DNA of 64,000 nucleotides, taken from positions 209,303,504 through 209,367,503 of the forward strand of contig CM054113.1 of NCBI GenBank assembly GCA_028673005.1, read 5' to 3'. This document shows positions 12,501 through 24,596 of this stretch, one piece after another. Under the pieces are notes generated by a model, which worked only from the letters and a program-made list of their open reading frames with translations, did no database searches and was not told the DNA's origin. Positions within the stretch are counted from its first letter, which is position 1, and each line of letters starts with the position of its first letter. The stretch comes from Tanypteryx hageni (taxonomy: Eukaryota; Arthropoda; Insecta; Odonata; Petaluridae). The translations under genes and the position numbers were made by a program.

Positions 12501-14780
12501 TTAAATTTTATCTATACAGAACCCCACCTATCCAGAAATATATATTCTACGCTGTTATGTGCATCAATGTTCGCTCGCTCGGAGCATCGTAATGAAATCT
12601 AACGTACAATAGCATGAGATCAGCAGTCATGAGCAGTTGCCGAGGCAGCTTTTGTGTTTATTACCAGGAGTTACGTGAAACCTACGCGTCAAAACGACAT
12701 AAAAATATCCGGAAGACTGCTGCTGAGGTGATTAAAAATAAGTTCTTGTCACTGGATATTTTGACCGCTAATGTTAATTCGGTGATTATAATCTGCGAGA
12801 GAATCGTGTGGTTATAATATGTTATAGCTCTCAATAACCGGAAAATTTTGGTTGCTCTGAAGGGGTTTTCGTGTTTTTATTTTTCATACTAATAGGACAT
12901 AGTGACTTAGATAACGAAAATATTGGCATTTATTAATTCCAAATTCCAAAAATGAAATACGGAACTCACCTTATGGCTTGAATCCAAGTAATGATGAAAA
13001 TTACTCTAATAGACATCGAAGTTATCTTTATGATAAATGACATTCATTCGTTATTAAAGATCATAAATAACTAATACTTCCCACTAATTGTAAGCGGTTA
13101 TAAAAATAATTCCTATAATTTGTATTCGTGAAGCGTGCTTATTTTTTTAAAGACAACTGTGGCCCTAGGAACAACTTCATTTGATACATATTTTATAAAA
13201 AATACCGCATTACTTGGAGCGCCAGAATTTTTCCCCGAGACCAGAAAAATTAATTCTAGGGAATTTAACTCGGATAAAATATTGTGGGCAGCATATGTTT
13301 GCCTTTAGCGTCTGAGTTTTGAAATATTTTCACACTAAAACCGCACGGGAAACCTTAACCTAAATTTTTATTTAAAATTGCTGAAAAATATCGGATACGT
13401 TGGTTTTCTTATCATCAGGATGCCACATTTGGAAAATTATTAGAGGTTGTGTCGGTTCGTGGTAATTGGTTGCTTAATATTTGTTGCTACACCGTGTAAA
13501 CTAAAATGTCTTAATTATTTTTTTAAATGTTGGAATTACGATTTTACATTCTTTGTGCGTACTTTAAAGTTACAAATCCGGAATAAGCTCTTTGAAGTCC
13601 TTATTTAAAAAGTCCATGTCAAATACAGTTGTTCTTCTTTCACTCTAGTACTTCGGCAGAGGGAAGCTTTTTACCTCGTTTACGTGAATTCTCTCTGTTT
13701 TCAATATCTTTTGCGCCTTTTAATATTAAATACAATTTTTCGATCGTAAATGTCGGTAAATTTTACCAGGATATGTTGCTTTACGATAATTTGATAAGGT
13801 CCAATACCTATGCAAAACCGTTCGTTACTTGAGAATTGTCGTTTCTTCTGACAAATACACTGAAACACTTCTATCTCTGTCAAAACCAATCATTATTCAA
13901 GGAACTTTTTCTAAAAGTATATGAAATTTAATTCTATATGACTCAGATTTATCAAATTAAATATTTTTTTTTAATTTTAACTTGTTCAATCAAAAAATTA
14001 ACTCCCTATGTTATATTTTTCAAGGACATTTCTACTTCATTCCGTAAATGATAGGAAAAATCGCCGCCTTGATTTAAAAAATTTAAGCGATTTTGCTAGA
14101 AACGACAGAATTAAATATTTAATTTATATCGGACTAAATTGCCTTGCATGGAGATTTTCTTTTTCGCTTCCTTGAGGTTTTATAAGAAAATTGCAATAAA
14201 AATCCTTTATTTCTGAAGGTCAGAACAAATAAAAATCATGGCCTGATGTTTGAAAGAAAAGTATTGCGGCAGAATATTATTTTAACATTTCCTACCTCTA
14301 CTATTAGCAAAGAAAGAACAAAGCGCTTATTGTCGAACTAATGAGCCCTTGTACATAGAACACTGATATAATTTAGCGTAATAATTTACTCCATAATAAA
14401 TAAGTAGAGATACTGGAGTAATTATTTCGTGAGAAAATTCTACGAAATTCCCATTTCCGCTAACGCGACTTATATGAAAGAAATGTAACGTCGCTTCAAA
14501 GAAGTCATTTGCGGTTCAAAAATAAAAGTACATATTAAACTTTAAGAGTTACCGTTTACGCCAGGCATGCCAAACTTTATTTTTGTGAAAAGGAGAGAAT
14601 ATTTTTTCCTAGTTACTGGGTTACAACAGAACGCGGTTTCTTTATTTTTTTGCAAAACAGACGTCAAACCATCTAGAACAAAATCTATTTTTTCCAACAG
14701 CGGCATTCATTAAACAACTGAAATCCTAATGCTGCTCTTCCGTAACACCCATCGCTTTAATGCGGCCCTGATGCTTCTTC
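9507..14780. other. AT-rich non-coding stretch, no gene recognised
   Basis: Over 5 kb without any recognisable coding exon or RNA. A second pyrimidine-rich patch lies at about 10,136-10,356. A TGACGTCA octamer is at about 9,711. A short (GA)n run is near 12,000. A segment at 11,310-11,400 mentioning 'ttcggagatatcagcattttt' loosely resembles the repeat at 1.0-1.6 kb. Confidence 0.4.
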
Positions 14781-14799
14781 GAGTTTGACCTGCCTGGTT

Positions 14800-15440
14800 T
14801 ACGCTATCTGTTGGAACGAGAGAGGGTCATAGGTCTTTCACGAGACCCGTGCCCAAACTCTTGAGGGCCATTGGCCGTGGTTCTTTTGTGCCTTTCCGTT
14901 TCCTCCTTTCGTTTTGAAGCCCGCAAGACCCAACATCGTCTCGGGTCTGCATACCGCATGCGCAGTGGCCTAGCAATTGTCCGTGCTTGCGCGGAGGGAG
15001 TGGCGTAGGAGGGAAGAGAGGGGAAGGATGAAAAGGCGGGCGGGCGGGGGGACTTGAAGGAGGAGGGTAGGGGGGGGCAAGAGGAAGAGGAAAAACGGGC
15101 CATTCAAACTAATACCTCACAGCAGATGCCCCTCACAAGCCTCTTCCTTCCTTCTTAACCTCGATACTGTAATCGCAAAACGAAATTTTTAAGAGGACTT
15201 GCGTATACGAAGGAGCGTCGGAAACGTACGAGACATTCACGGATCGTGAAAGCCGTCCCTCCATCACGGTGGCTGTGTTTTTAAAGTGGTGCATGCGAAT
15301 CACGTCTCCGATACTTCGGTGAACTAGTCAGAGGGCAGCCAAAGAGTCTCTTTGCCGCGGGGAAAAGTGGATTGCGCCAACCTGATTGACGTCATTCATC
15401 TTTCTGGAATTTCCACAAGGTAAGGGCAAGGTCTCACGTG
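14800..15440. promoter_or_regulatory. GC-rich patch with G-run cluster and CRE
   Basis: The patch contrasts with AT-rich flanks. It has closely spaced G runs at about 15,035-15,085 and a perfect palindromic CRE octamer TGACGTCA at 15,387-15,394. About 25 bp on is a consensus-like splice donor (cacaag|gtaagg, near 15,419). This arrangement would fit a promoter with a short non-coding first exon, but no downstream acceptor can be tied to it. It could be an alternative start for the membrane-protein gene, a separate transcript, or neither. Confidence 0.3.
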
Positions 15441-17806
15441 GGTTGGCCATTACGTTATCGCGAGTGTATTTCGAAAAGGTGGTTCTGGGAGAAAATTCGA
15501 TTTTTCTATCGTTATGCGATATTTCTGGGAAATTGCACCAGAAAGCGGGGATCCACGAAGGCCCTTGTCATGCTCGCAAAGCTCAGGTCGCAGCAATAAC
15601 AACCTCTCGAAGTTATTCTGATAAAAATAATTTTAAACCATCCGAATTCAATGCTTATTCCATGTGTCATTTTTGATTCATCGCCGAGTACAAATCCATT
15701 GATATTTATTAATAACACATTTTAAATTAAAATAACTCAGTTATGATGCTGTACTATTACCTCTAACCAAGTCCAAATAATCGTTCCTATTGTTTTAGAC
15801 CTGATAGATTTATTGCTTCAAAAAGTGCTGAAAACTTCTTTGAATGATAAAATGACGAAAATTAATCCTGAATTTATGTTTAGGTTGAGGTAGAAACACT
15901 CCTCCTAAAAAATAGTGTTGAAACCTATAAACTTGTTTGTATAAACATTATTCTCATATAAGTAAAACTTCCATAGAGTTTTTGTTGAGGGTTATTTTTT
16001 CGGAAGCCTTTTAGCTTTCTTCTTCGTAGATATAAAATTCGGCTTGTAATGTCAACTTGGATAATAATAGCTAAGTGTATTATTCGTAAGCTATACATAC
16101 ATGATCTCCTCGTATGACAGAATCAGCTAGCAATTTATGACATTAAACTCTACATAATATTCAACTTATTCTACGAGTGACGCAAAGTCATACTGAAGAC
16201 TCAAAAATTTTTCATAAACAAATATCCCAATATAATTAAAGCGGCAGCATAAAATAAAATATTCTTTCTCATGCGTGTATCGAGGGGCTTTTTTTAGAGA
16301 GAATCAATTCTTTCGGTCTGCGAGATTTTACCAATTCAATGCTGGAAGGATTCCGAAAAAAACATTTGCTAATATTCAGTAAAAATGTATGAGTTACAAT
16401 GCAAAATTTACTCTTTCTATTGATACTTTTAAACTAATGAGTTCGCAATAACGATAGTTCAAATACTTTTAATTACCAAAATAAAGATAAAATTTAAGGT
16501 GTTTTCTTAAATGCATAGAAAAAGCACACCTCCATTGTCTTAGAGCTGTTCATGATGTGGTATTTCTTAGAATTTTGAATGAAAGTTATCGATGATGACT
16601 GAGCAGGTTACTTCCTCTCTTCTGTTCCTCAAATACAGGCTTATCTAAGTGACGCGATCTACAAATAATATGAACGCTCAGATGATTACGCAAATAGTCT
16701 AAAACATGGATGATAAACATTCCGGATCCTTTTTCAACCTTAACTATTGACGGTGATATAGAGTTCTTCTCCAAACTTAACTGATAAAATAACCGCGATT
16801 TAAATGTAAGTAATTTATGTATTTCAATGTTTTTGTTATCAATATAAAATTAAGTAAATCTAGGAGTAAAAATATCGCGTAAATGCTTTCCATTATTTAG
16901 TTTGGCGATGAATAGTGTTTGCTATTTCAAATGTTCAATATTTAAAATTAGTTTATATTTTTGTGATGCAAATTTTGCTTGGTTGGTCGATTAAAAATGT
17001 CTTTTGCAGTTATAATTTTCAGCGTTATATTGTTGATTGCGCCAAGTTAGCTAAAATAGGCTCCGCTTTTTCGAATACTTGGTTAACAAATTCCCATATT
17101 TTATTTAATCCATAAGTGAAAAATCAAAACCATGTTTATCTTTTAAGTAATTTTACTTAGATTTCTATGCTTCGCGCCACCATCGGTAAAAATATCTAAT
17201 ATTGGAATCACGACATTCGTCCTTTAAATCGAAATCCCAATGGAATATATTTTTTAATTGTTTTCCCCTCTAGTCCTATCTAAGGAAGGCTGCGTACTGC
17301 AACTATATGACACGTTATCTAGGGGAGAGAGAATCATTCGTCTAAGTCGTTCGTCTTGTTGGATTCATACATAACGTAATCCCTTAGCCGTAAATCTCTA
17401 CACCAATGCATTACAACTTTTAAAGAAGAATGGCATAATTTTTCTTTTTAGGTTCATTAATGTGTTTCCGCGCTACCTCAACAGTTGACTTTTTTACGTG
17501 AACTTCCAATGCGCTCCCATAGGGTATCGGCATGCGGCCAACGCAATTCCACGCTAAGAAAAAGCCTCTGGAACTTTGAAGAATTCTTTTTATGCACTCC
17601 ACATGATTCCTAGGCAAACAATCAATTCTTCTTTTTGAAACTATAAATTTCATTGAATTTTTATAATCGAATCACCTGCATAAGTAACAAGTTTTTATTG
17701 CTCAACGTGATTCACCAGTGTGGCCAGTGATTCACACTTGTGGAAAATTTAAAGTGATGCGAATTTTTTATGCACCTCAAGTAAACCCTCCAATAAGTTT
17801 ATGATA
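15441..17806. other. AT-rich non-coding stretch, nothing recognised
   Basis: No exon, RNA gene or transposon termini were recognised. Small open frames are scattered and without resemblance to known families. Confidence 0.4.
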
Positions 17807-17957
17807 TTTTCTGAAAATTAATGATAAGAAAAATCGTTTTGTAAAAAACTATTTTATTTAGCAGAAATATGAGGTCCTATTTCAAGCCGGGTCTTATTTC
17901 TCCTAAATAAAATAGTCTTTTTAATAAAGGGATTTTTCTTATCATTCATTTTAAGAA
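17807..17957. repeat. Foldback repeat (~65-bp arms)
   Basis: Left arm motifs AATGATAAGAAAAATC and ACTATTTTATTTAG recur inverted on the right as CTAAATAAAATAGT and GGATTTTTCTTATCATT, with TTTCT...AGAAA further out. The spacer is about 20 bp. The structure is that of a foldback MITE or a large hairpin. No coding content. Confidence 0.75.
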
Positions 17958-19600
17958 ATGGAACTCCACAAAGTTACGGCTAAACATATAAGTTTTATAA
18001 TCTTTTCCATGAATAAGAGCTATTAAAATATATAATTCGTTTAAAAAAATATTTATTTGTAATTATATTAAAATTTGTTGAATGACTCGAAATATATCTT
18101 GAATTTGTTATGTTTTACGGAAATATTATCGAACTTGACCTTTCGAATGCGCGCCACAACGGCCTGAGGTCAATAACAGTTCTCTCTTCCCTCGCAAGAG
18201 AGCTCTCATGCTCGGCCCAAGTGCCTCTGCGGCAGAAATACAAAATACAGTCGCTTAGAGGCGCTATGTCAGAACAGGTGGACATTTTGCTGTTTTGATG
18301 TTGTGTTTGTTGTCATAAAAATGACAGAAGAGGAATTCAACATATCGCTGTGCCAGCTGTAACCTTATCGTTAACTCTCTTATGTCTTTACTCCGAAGAG
18401 AAGAAACGAAGGTTAGTGTGTCATGTTTTTACTGCTTTTTCACAACAAGTGCAGCCTCTTTCATGTATCTCATCCAGTCTACTTGTGATTTTAATCTGTA
18501 AATGAAATAGTATTGTGAGAATATTTCCGTAGTTTATACAATATGTATCGAAGCGTGAAATTAGTTCATATTTAGATCATTTGAAGGCAATATAACTGAT
18601 AATACATATATCTTCCGTTCTAGACTTCGTTCAGGACGTCCGATTATTTTCTTTATTGGTATTTCTTGTATTGGATTGTGGATTCTTAGTCAGTATTGGT
18701 AGCGAGTGGCTAATGTATTTTGTTCATAGAAACACCTTGTTGCGTAGGAATGATTGGGCGATTCCGGATTTCGCGATTTAACGATTACTCATTCTTGATG
18801 AAAGATTTTTAGTCAATGGCTACGTACAGGTGTTACCTAGTAGCTCTATCTCTAGAAGGTTAAAGGTGTGAATTCACGCTAAGGAGCACTCGATTCCAAG
18901 GTTTATTATGGTTCGTTTGCCTAATTAGCATGGGTTCCGTTACGAGGACACAGGTGCGGATGCAGTCGTTCTCACTTTGAGCGCGTCTCCTCTCTTGCAT
19001 GAGGAAATTGAAGGTGAAGTACAGGTAGCTGGATATGAGCATAGCGCGCTGTTCCGCGCGCAACTACGGTTTAGTTAAATGTTGAGCGATAGAAATTCTC
19101 TTCATTCATATCTAATCGACGAGTTAATGAAAAATTTCAATTGTGGACGAATTATAATAATAGATGACGTGTATTATATTTTTAATGTAAGGCAAACGTA
19201 ACGTTTTTAGAAATTTCGAATGTATGCAGCAATTAAATTCCAGAATAATGCAATTCATTTTGTTTAAATTTTATTCTTAGATTTCTTCTATACATATTGT
19301 AGCTCATATTCGTGAAGGGGTTTTCTCTAAAGTCCTTTCGCAAGTTCTTCATGACTATTTGTGTACAATGATGTCATTACTTCATATCTTTAAAATTTAT
19401 ATGCTTTGAAGATTAATGGAATTAAACCTGACATTTATTGCTTTTTATTAGTTCCTTTTTTTCATGATGCTCTTAATTTTGCGCGACGAAGATTTCATCA
19501 AATCTGAGTCACTAATCCCTTTAAGTTGTTCAAGTCCACGTTTATTGATTAGCAGTTGGCACAATAAGAAATCATGAGAATTTCATTGCAAAATCCGAGT
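17958..19600. other. No gene recognised
   Basis: A locally GC-richer segment at about 18,140-18,280, followed by a donor-like cgaag|gttagtg near 18,415, could be the start of a transcript, but no open frame longer than 62 codons supports it. The remainder is AT-rich with no recognised feature. Confidence 0.3.
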
Positions 19601-22600
19601 AAAAATCCCAAGCCTCGCGTCATTCCTCTGGCGTGTTAGTTACCCTTCCACTTTCGAAAATGGTCGCGTTTTTAACAAACGCTCTATTCAGAATTAAATC
19701 GGCACACTCGATTCGAACCGTTATCTCTGGGCACCTAACCTTTCCAACGATATATTTATGCCCCCCCCCCCGCCCCGACCACTTTCGTCGCGGGTGCGAC
19801 ACAACAATGCTATCGCCTCTCTTTCCGGTTGCTCAGAGGACTTTCCCGGATGAGGAGGCGTCTTTCGTTTTTCTCTCTTCCATTCCATCTCTCCTTGGCT
19901 TTCTTCGGGTGTGGGTGAAGGCGAACCCAACAACGTTTCGCAATTTCGTGCGAGAGAGGCTTGGGTGACGGTGGAAAGAGAGGGAAGGAGCGTTCTGACT
20001 CTCAACGTACGGAGCGACTGGCGCGTGTCGGCCCCTTTTGCAAGCCGAGAAACCGTGAAGTTCCCTCACTCACCTCTGCAAGCCCTCTCCCAATTTCCTC
20101 CCTCTCCCTCCCCCGCACCTCTCAACTCACCCTCCCCCTCCCCCACACCTCTCAACCCACCCTCCCCCACACCTCTCAACCCACCCTCCCCCCTTACGAC
20201 CCGCCTCTGCCCTGCCTATCCAGTCTCTTCACGTCTGTTTTCGGCTACAAGCATCATGCGTTACGCCCACCGAGCGGCGAGTGACTAAGGCATGAATAAA
20301 GAACCGATGAATTCGCGTTACGCGTCTTTTTATAAAAAAAACCTTGACGGCGATTAGTCTTTCGGGAAACCGCTCGGCGTTTGGGTCTCCAGCGATCCAT
20401 CCGGCCGCCACCCCCCTCCTCCCCCCTTCTGCCCCCTCTAAGCGAGCGGGGGCAAGACCACGAGTTTGCTTGTGACCTTCGATTCCGCGTGTCCGTGTGG
20501 CGTCGTTATGTAGTTTAACTCTTTTTTTTGTTTAATTGTGTCGAATGGGTTGTGTCGGGCGCCATTCGCTCGTTATACATACGTGCGTACGGGGCGTAGT
20601 TAAAAGTCGGAAGATCGGAGAAGGAGAAGGGCGATTGTTTCCATGGACACTGACTACAAACGGTGCTTCGCGACTGGAGCGTGGGATTGAGAAAGCGTGC
20701 CTCTTTACAATAGCACGAGACGCCCGCCTACGCCTTATACTGGGTTAAACCGTGGGATTGTTCCGACGCTCAAGAGAACCTATTTTTTCCTTCCTGCAAA
20801 CAGGTAAGAGTGGACTGTAGATGCGACGATAAGTGAGTTTCAAACATTCGAGAGTGATATTTTTTCGTTTGAGAAGCATTAAGAAGCGTCGAATTGGAAA
20901 GACAAACTCGATACGGTGTAAGGCTCCCTTTTGGTTAGAGTTGCCAAGTTATCGGGTGATTTCACCGCTTACGTCGCGCTAAGTGATTCCCTAAGTGAGT
21001 AAGCGCCGGATCCGGCTGTCTCGTTGTTGTGTAGCAGCCATTCGTAAACATAACATTTACTTATCGTCATATGCACCCAAATTCTTGCGCCACTGTGCTT
21101 ATGCTCATGTGGGAATTTTTATACTAGATGCGATTATCTTTTAAAAAACATTATTATTTATTCAAGTCTCTCGTTAACGAAGCGTTCCATATTGCATGAT
21201 AAAGATTTTTAAGCGGATAAAATGTCAGTTGAAACGTTGTTATTCTATGGAAAAGAAATCTCTATGGACAATTGAATTTTATCTGTATCTTGATCTAACC
21301 ATCTAAGCTTCAATTTCCTTTTTTTGTACTTTAATATGATACTTTCTAAGCCAATAAAACAGGTGTTGTATTGAAGATCACATATCAAACCCTCTATAAT
21401 TCTATTTTTCGCTCGTCTTTTGTAACATATAACGAACGAAGAATATATTCGTTATAGTCCTGGCTCACATTGGATCTATGCAACTCATCCTCTTAGCAGC
21501 GCGTCGAATCAGTTGAAATAACTAGATTTGAAACCGTAGAATTATGTAAGATCAAAACATGCTTTCCTCTGTAAAATCTGTGCGGTGCGGTATTAATTGA
21601 CGATTTAAGAGTTTTTATTCGCTCCGATCGATTTGTGCTTGCATAATAACCGACCCCGTTGCGGAAGAAAGTGGCTCAAATCGATCCCTAACGCCGAAAA
21701 GTGCTTCTAGACCACTTCCTCTTCCTTTCCCCCAAACCTGACTCCGCTTAACGTAGCAACAAAGGGTTTCAACATGAAGAAAGTTTGGTTCGATGTAACA
21801 CCGCCTGGCGCCCGCGGCGGCTTGCACCGTTTAAATCTAAATAAAGTCAAGAGATCGTAATTGAGGCTGGATCCACATGTTCTTAATTAACGTAAGGGCT
21901 CGTGGCTTAGCCTGTTGATGTTTTTCCCCGAATGATTCTCAACCTAGTTCATCTCCAAGGGCCGTGACACTAATATCTCCGTCACACCGGCGTTTAATGA
22001 CCCGCGTCTAATCTCGCCCGGTTTTAAATTTCGTTTTAGAGATTATACTTCCACAAACAGGGTCCTCTGGTTGTGTCATCAGCACAACGAACTATAAAGC
22101 AGCCCCTTCCGTATTTCACGTTCCCATCATTTTTCGAAGTAAACGTAATTAATAGGGAGTAAAAAAGGCAAACTTTAAGGGTTTCCAAATTCGGAAAATG
22201 TTTTATTTTTCATGGAGAGAACTGTAGTGCGCACGTGAGTGGGAAAAACAAACTACGAGCCGCGTATCAGTCGGCTTGGTCGCGAGGCACGTCTCACCCG
22301 TCCCGTTTTCGAGTCGTAATCTTTCGCTTATCGTGGAAAAAAATTCGCGACCGTAACAGTGCCTTCGAACAGACGATTGCTTATCATTCTTTTGTCGTAC
22401 GACCCTTCGTTCAGTGGGAGAGCGAATGGAATAGTTGAGCGGCGAAGCGCACGTAAGAGTTCTTGGCGTGTGAACGTAATCCTATCGGACGGCGGCACTA
22501 TCACCCGAGAGAGCTGATTCATCTGTATGTCGATTTCCGCTCTCACCCTCTCCACCTGTCCGCTCGCTGATGTTTTCGTACGAAACGAATGTTACATTGC

Positions 22601-22900
22601 TGCACTGTTGTCGAGCCTAAATTAAAGTTTTTCCCCCTTCCTCTCGTAAAGGTAACTTCCATGTGTTATTCTTATTAGAAAAATCTAGCGTGACGCGAAT
22701 TTGGTTCTTTTCTCCTAAGAAGGAAATCTTATCTCAAAGCGAACGCGTTCCGAGAATAGCGTCCTCTTTCGCGATTTCCTGGCGTACAGGCTTATAGATT
22801 CCTATTTTTTTTCTCCGTCGAAAGAGGAAAATTTTTTTTAGGAGAATAAAAATCCTAATGCGCTCGCCGCCTCGGGAAAAATACTGCGGTAGTCCTTGAC
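19600..22900 (+). promoter_or_regulatory. GC/CpG-richer zone, possible promoter region
   Basis: CpG dinucleotides and GC content are clearly higher here than in flanking DNA. The zone ends about 1.6 kb before the first coding exon of the plus-strand membrane-protein gene. It contains a pyrimidine-rich minisatellite and a strong donor at 20,803/20,804 (caaacag|gtaagag) that could end a non-coding first exon. Insect promoters need not be CpG islands, so the assignment is inference. Open frames of 60-125 codons on both strands at 19.6-20.4 kb are mutually overlapping and show no domain. Confidence 0.35.
20095..20195. repeat. 24/30-bp C-rich minisatellite
   Basis: Three to four copies of a unit containing CACACCTCTCAACCCACCCT joined by CTCCCC runs. 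Spacing is 24 to 30 bp. Low-complexity Pro/Ser/Leu reading frames over it are by-products. Confidence 0.75.
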
Positions 22901-24518
22901 TCGTTGGCCCGCTCCCTTTTCAGCTGTCCTGCCGTGAAGGATGTTGTGAAAAAGAGTGCGAACTTGGAGAGTTTTACGTAATCCCGCGCTGTCAACAGAG
23001 CGATGTGGAATGAAATCGTAAGCAAGTCATGACTGTTGGATTGAAATTTAAGGGACTTTGCGAGAGCAAACCTAGCTTTCTCTTAAAGAGGCTTCGTGTT
23101 TGTTATTGTAATATCATGTATTTCCGTTTAAGGACATTCAGAAATTACTTGTGAGGTGGATATGAGTGAGACTGAAATGTTTCCATTTGTTGGAAATCTC
23201 TTTTTTTAATTCTTTTAAATTTACCGAAAGAAATCCGCATAATCTCTTGAGTCCTAAGTAATCACAGCACAACAATGTGTTTAAGTTTTTAATTGGGTGT
23301 TGTAAATGCGCTCAAAATTTAAAAAGGAAACTATATTTAATAAAAGCGATAAATTGGTGATGACGTATTTTTTCTAGTAATTTAATTTTATAAAATATTT
23401 GAATGCTTGTTTTGTTTGGATCAAAAACCTTAATGTATGTCGTTACAGGGTCGGCTCCTCAAATTCTGATTTTTATCAAGGCAATAATGTAAAAAATTGT
23501 GTTAATTTTTATCATCCAGAATTTTGATTCTCACGTCGCCTATTTAATTTTAGACATTAAAATTTTTACGTAATTGTATTTGAAATATTATACATATTTC
23601 TTAAACTATTGATGCAGATTTATTCAGACAAAAACCATATGGTGCCGCACGACCGTGCCCGGCAGTTTTGGCTCTTGCGGAACGGCATCATTAGAACGAT
23701 AAACGTTTTAGTGTATTTGACCAACTAATTCTGTACCTTTAACGTCGATTAGGTAACTGCTAAATAACATCCCAGTGGCAACGCCATTGATTTTCATTTT
23801 TATTTCGTCTTATCGTCATATATATTAAATTCCTTATATCAATCAGTCAACTTTATTTTGTTGTTATTTTTGTTTTTGTCGCAATTACACTACAGTTGTC
23901 TTTATTATTTAATAGATTTTATAAAATCAATCTTCTTGTGGTCCAGTGTATCAAATATTGTTTAGTATGAATTTTATTTCAGCTTTCATTTTAATTTTTC
24001 TCTATTAGTCAGTCCATTCTAAATCTATTTTAATATGTTAAAACCTGTTATATTGATACTCCCCTTCTACTTTCTACTCTCTGATCCCCATAACTGTAAT
24101 CAAAACTTCATTCTAATTGCTCAGATTCTGTTTCTTGTTGCTGAATTAGTATGTTCCTTTGCATTCCCTTCTACTATTTTTCTGCCATTAATTGCTACCT
24201 TGAATTTTAATAAGCGCCATGACCACCTTTCCTTCTCATGTATCAAAAATCAAACTATTATGTTTTTATCGCTCTCTATCTAACTTCAATAATTCTCTAT
24301 TTTTAAATTTATTTGTTGTTAATTTTTGTTTGTGATCCTAGTTTTTAAATTTCCATTTCACTATATATTGATCAAGTACTGCAAGGTAACGTAAATTATA
24401 ATCTGTATGTTAATGTTTGTCTGGAAGGAGGGTGTGTAGGCACATTGACTGCCTGCTAGTAAAACGTGTTGCTGTGACTATTCAGCATGCAGAAGGATCT
24501 CTCCCTTCTTCCATCCAG
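20804..24518. other. Probable 5' intron or upstream DNA, nothing recognised
   Basis: After about 22,900 the DNA becomes AT-rich and holds no recognised exon or repeat. A short imperfect hairpin lies near 23,645-23,680. If the donor at 20,803 is real, this is intron 1 of the membrane-protein gene, ending at the acceptor at 24,517-24,518. Confidence 0.3.
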
Positions 24519-24596
24519 GTGATGTGGACTTCTGAGCAGACATGACCCTTCATTGGTGGATGCATTGGTTTTGGGTTACGCTCATTCACTCAGTTG
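24519..24596 (+). CDS. Membrane protein exon: 5' UTR end and signal peptide
   Basis: The acceptor is pyrimidine-rich (cttccatccag|gtgatg, AG at 24,517-24,518). The ATG at 24,542 opens 18 codons plus one base, a tryptophan-rich hydrophobic start. The donor at 24,597 is consensus (ttg|gtgagt). The single overhanging G combines with TC at the start of the next exon to give valine, continuing the hydrophobic core. No other upstream exon with this phase and character was found in the 6-kb gap. Confidence 0.8.

Noticed and set aside
15386..15676. 96-codon open frame after the CRE
   Set aside because: It runs through a strong splice donor, overlaps an antisense frame and has no domain resemblance.
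19633..20411. Cluster of overlapping 60-125-codon frames on both strands
   Set aside because: Frames overlap in five phases over a C-rich minisatellite and a CpG-richer zone; composition effect.
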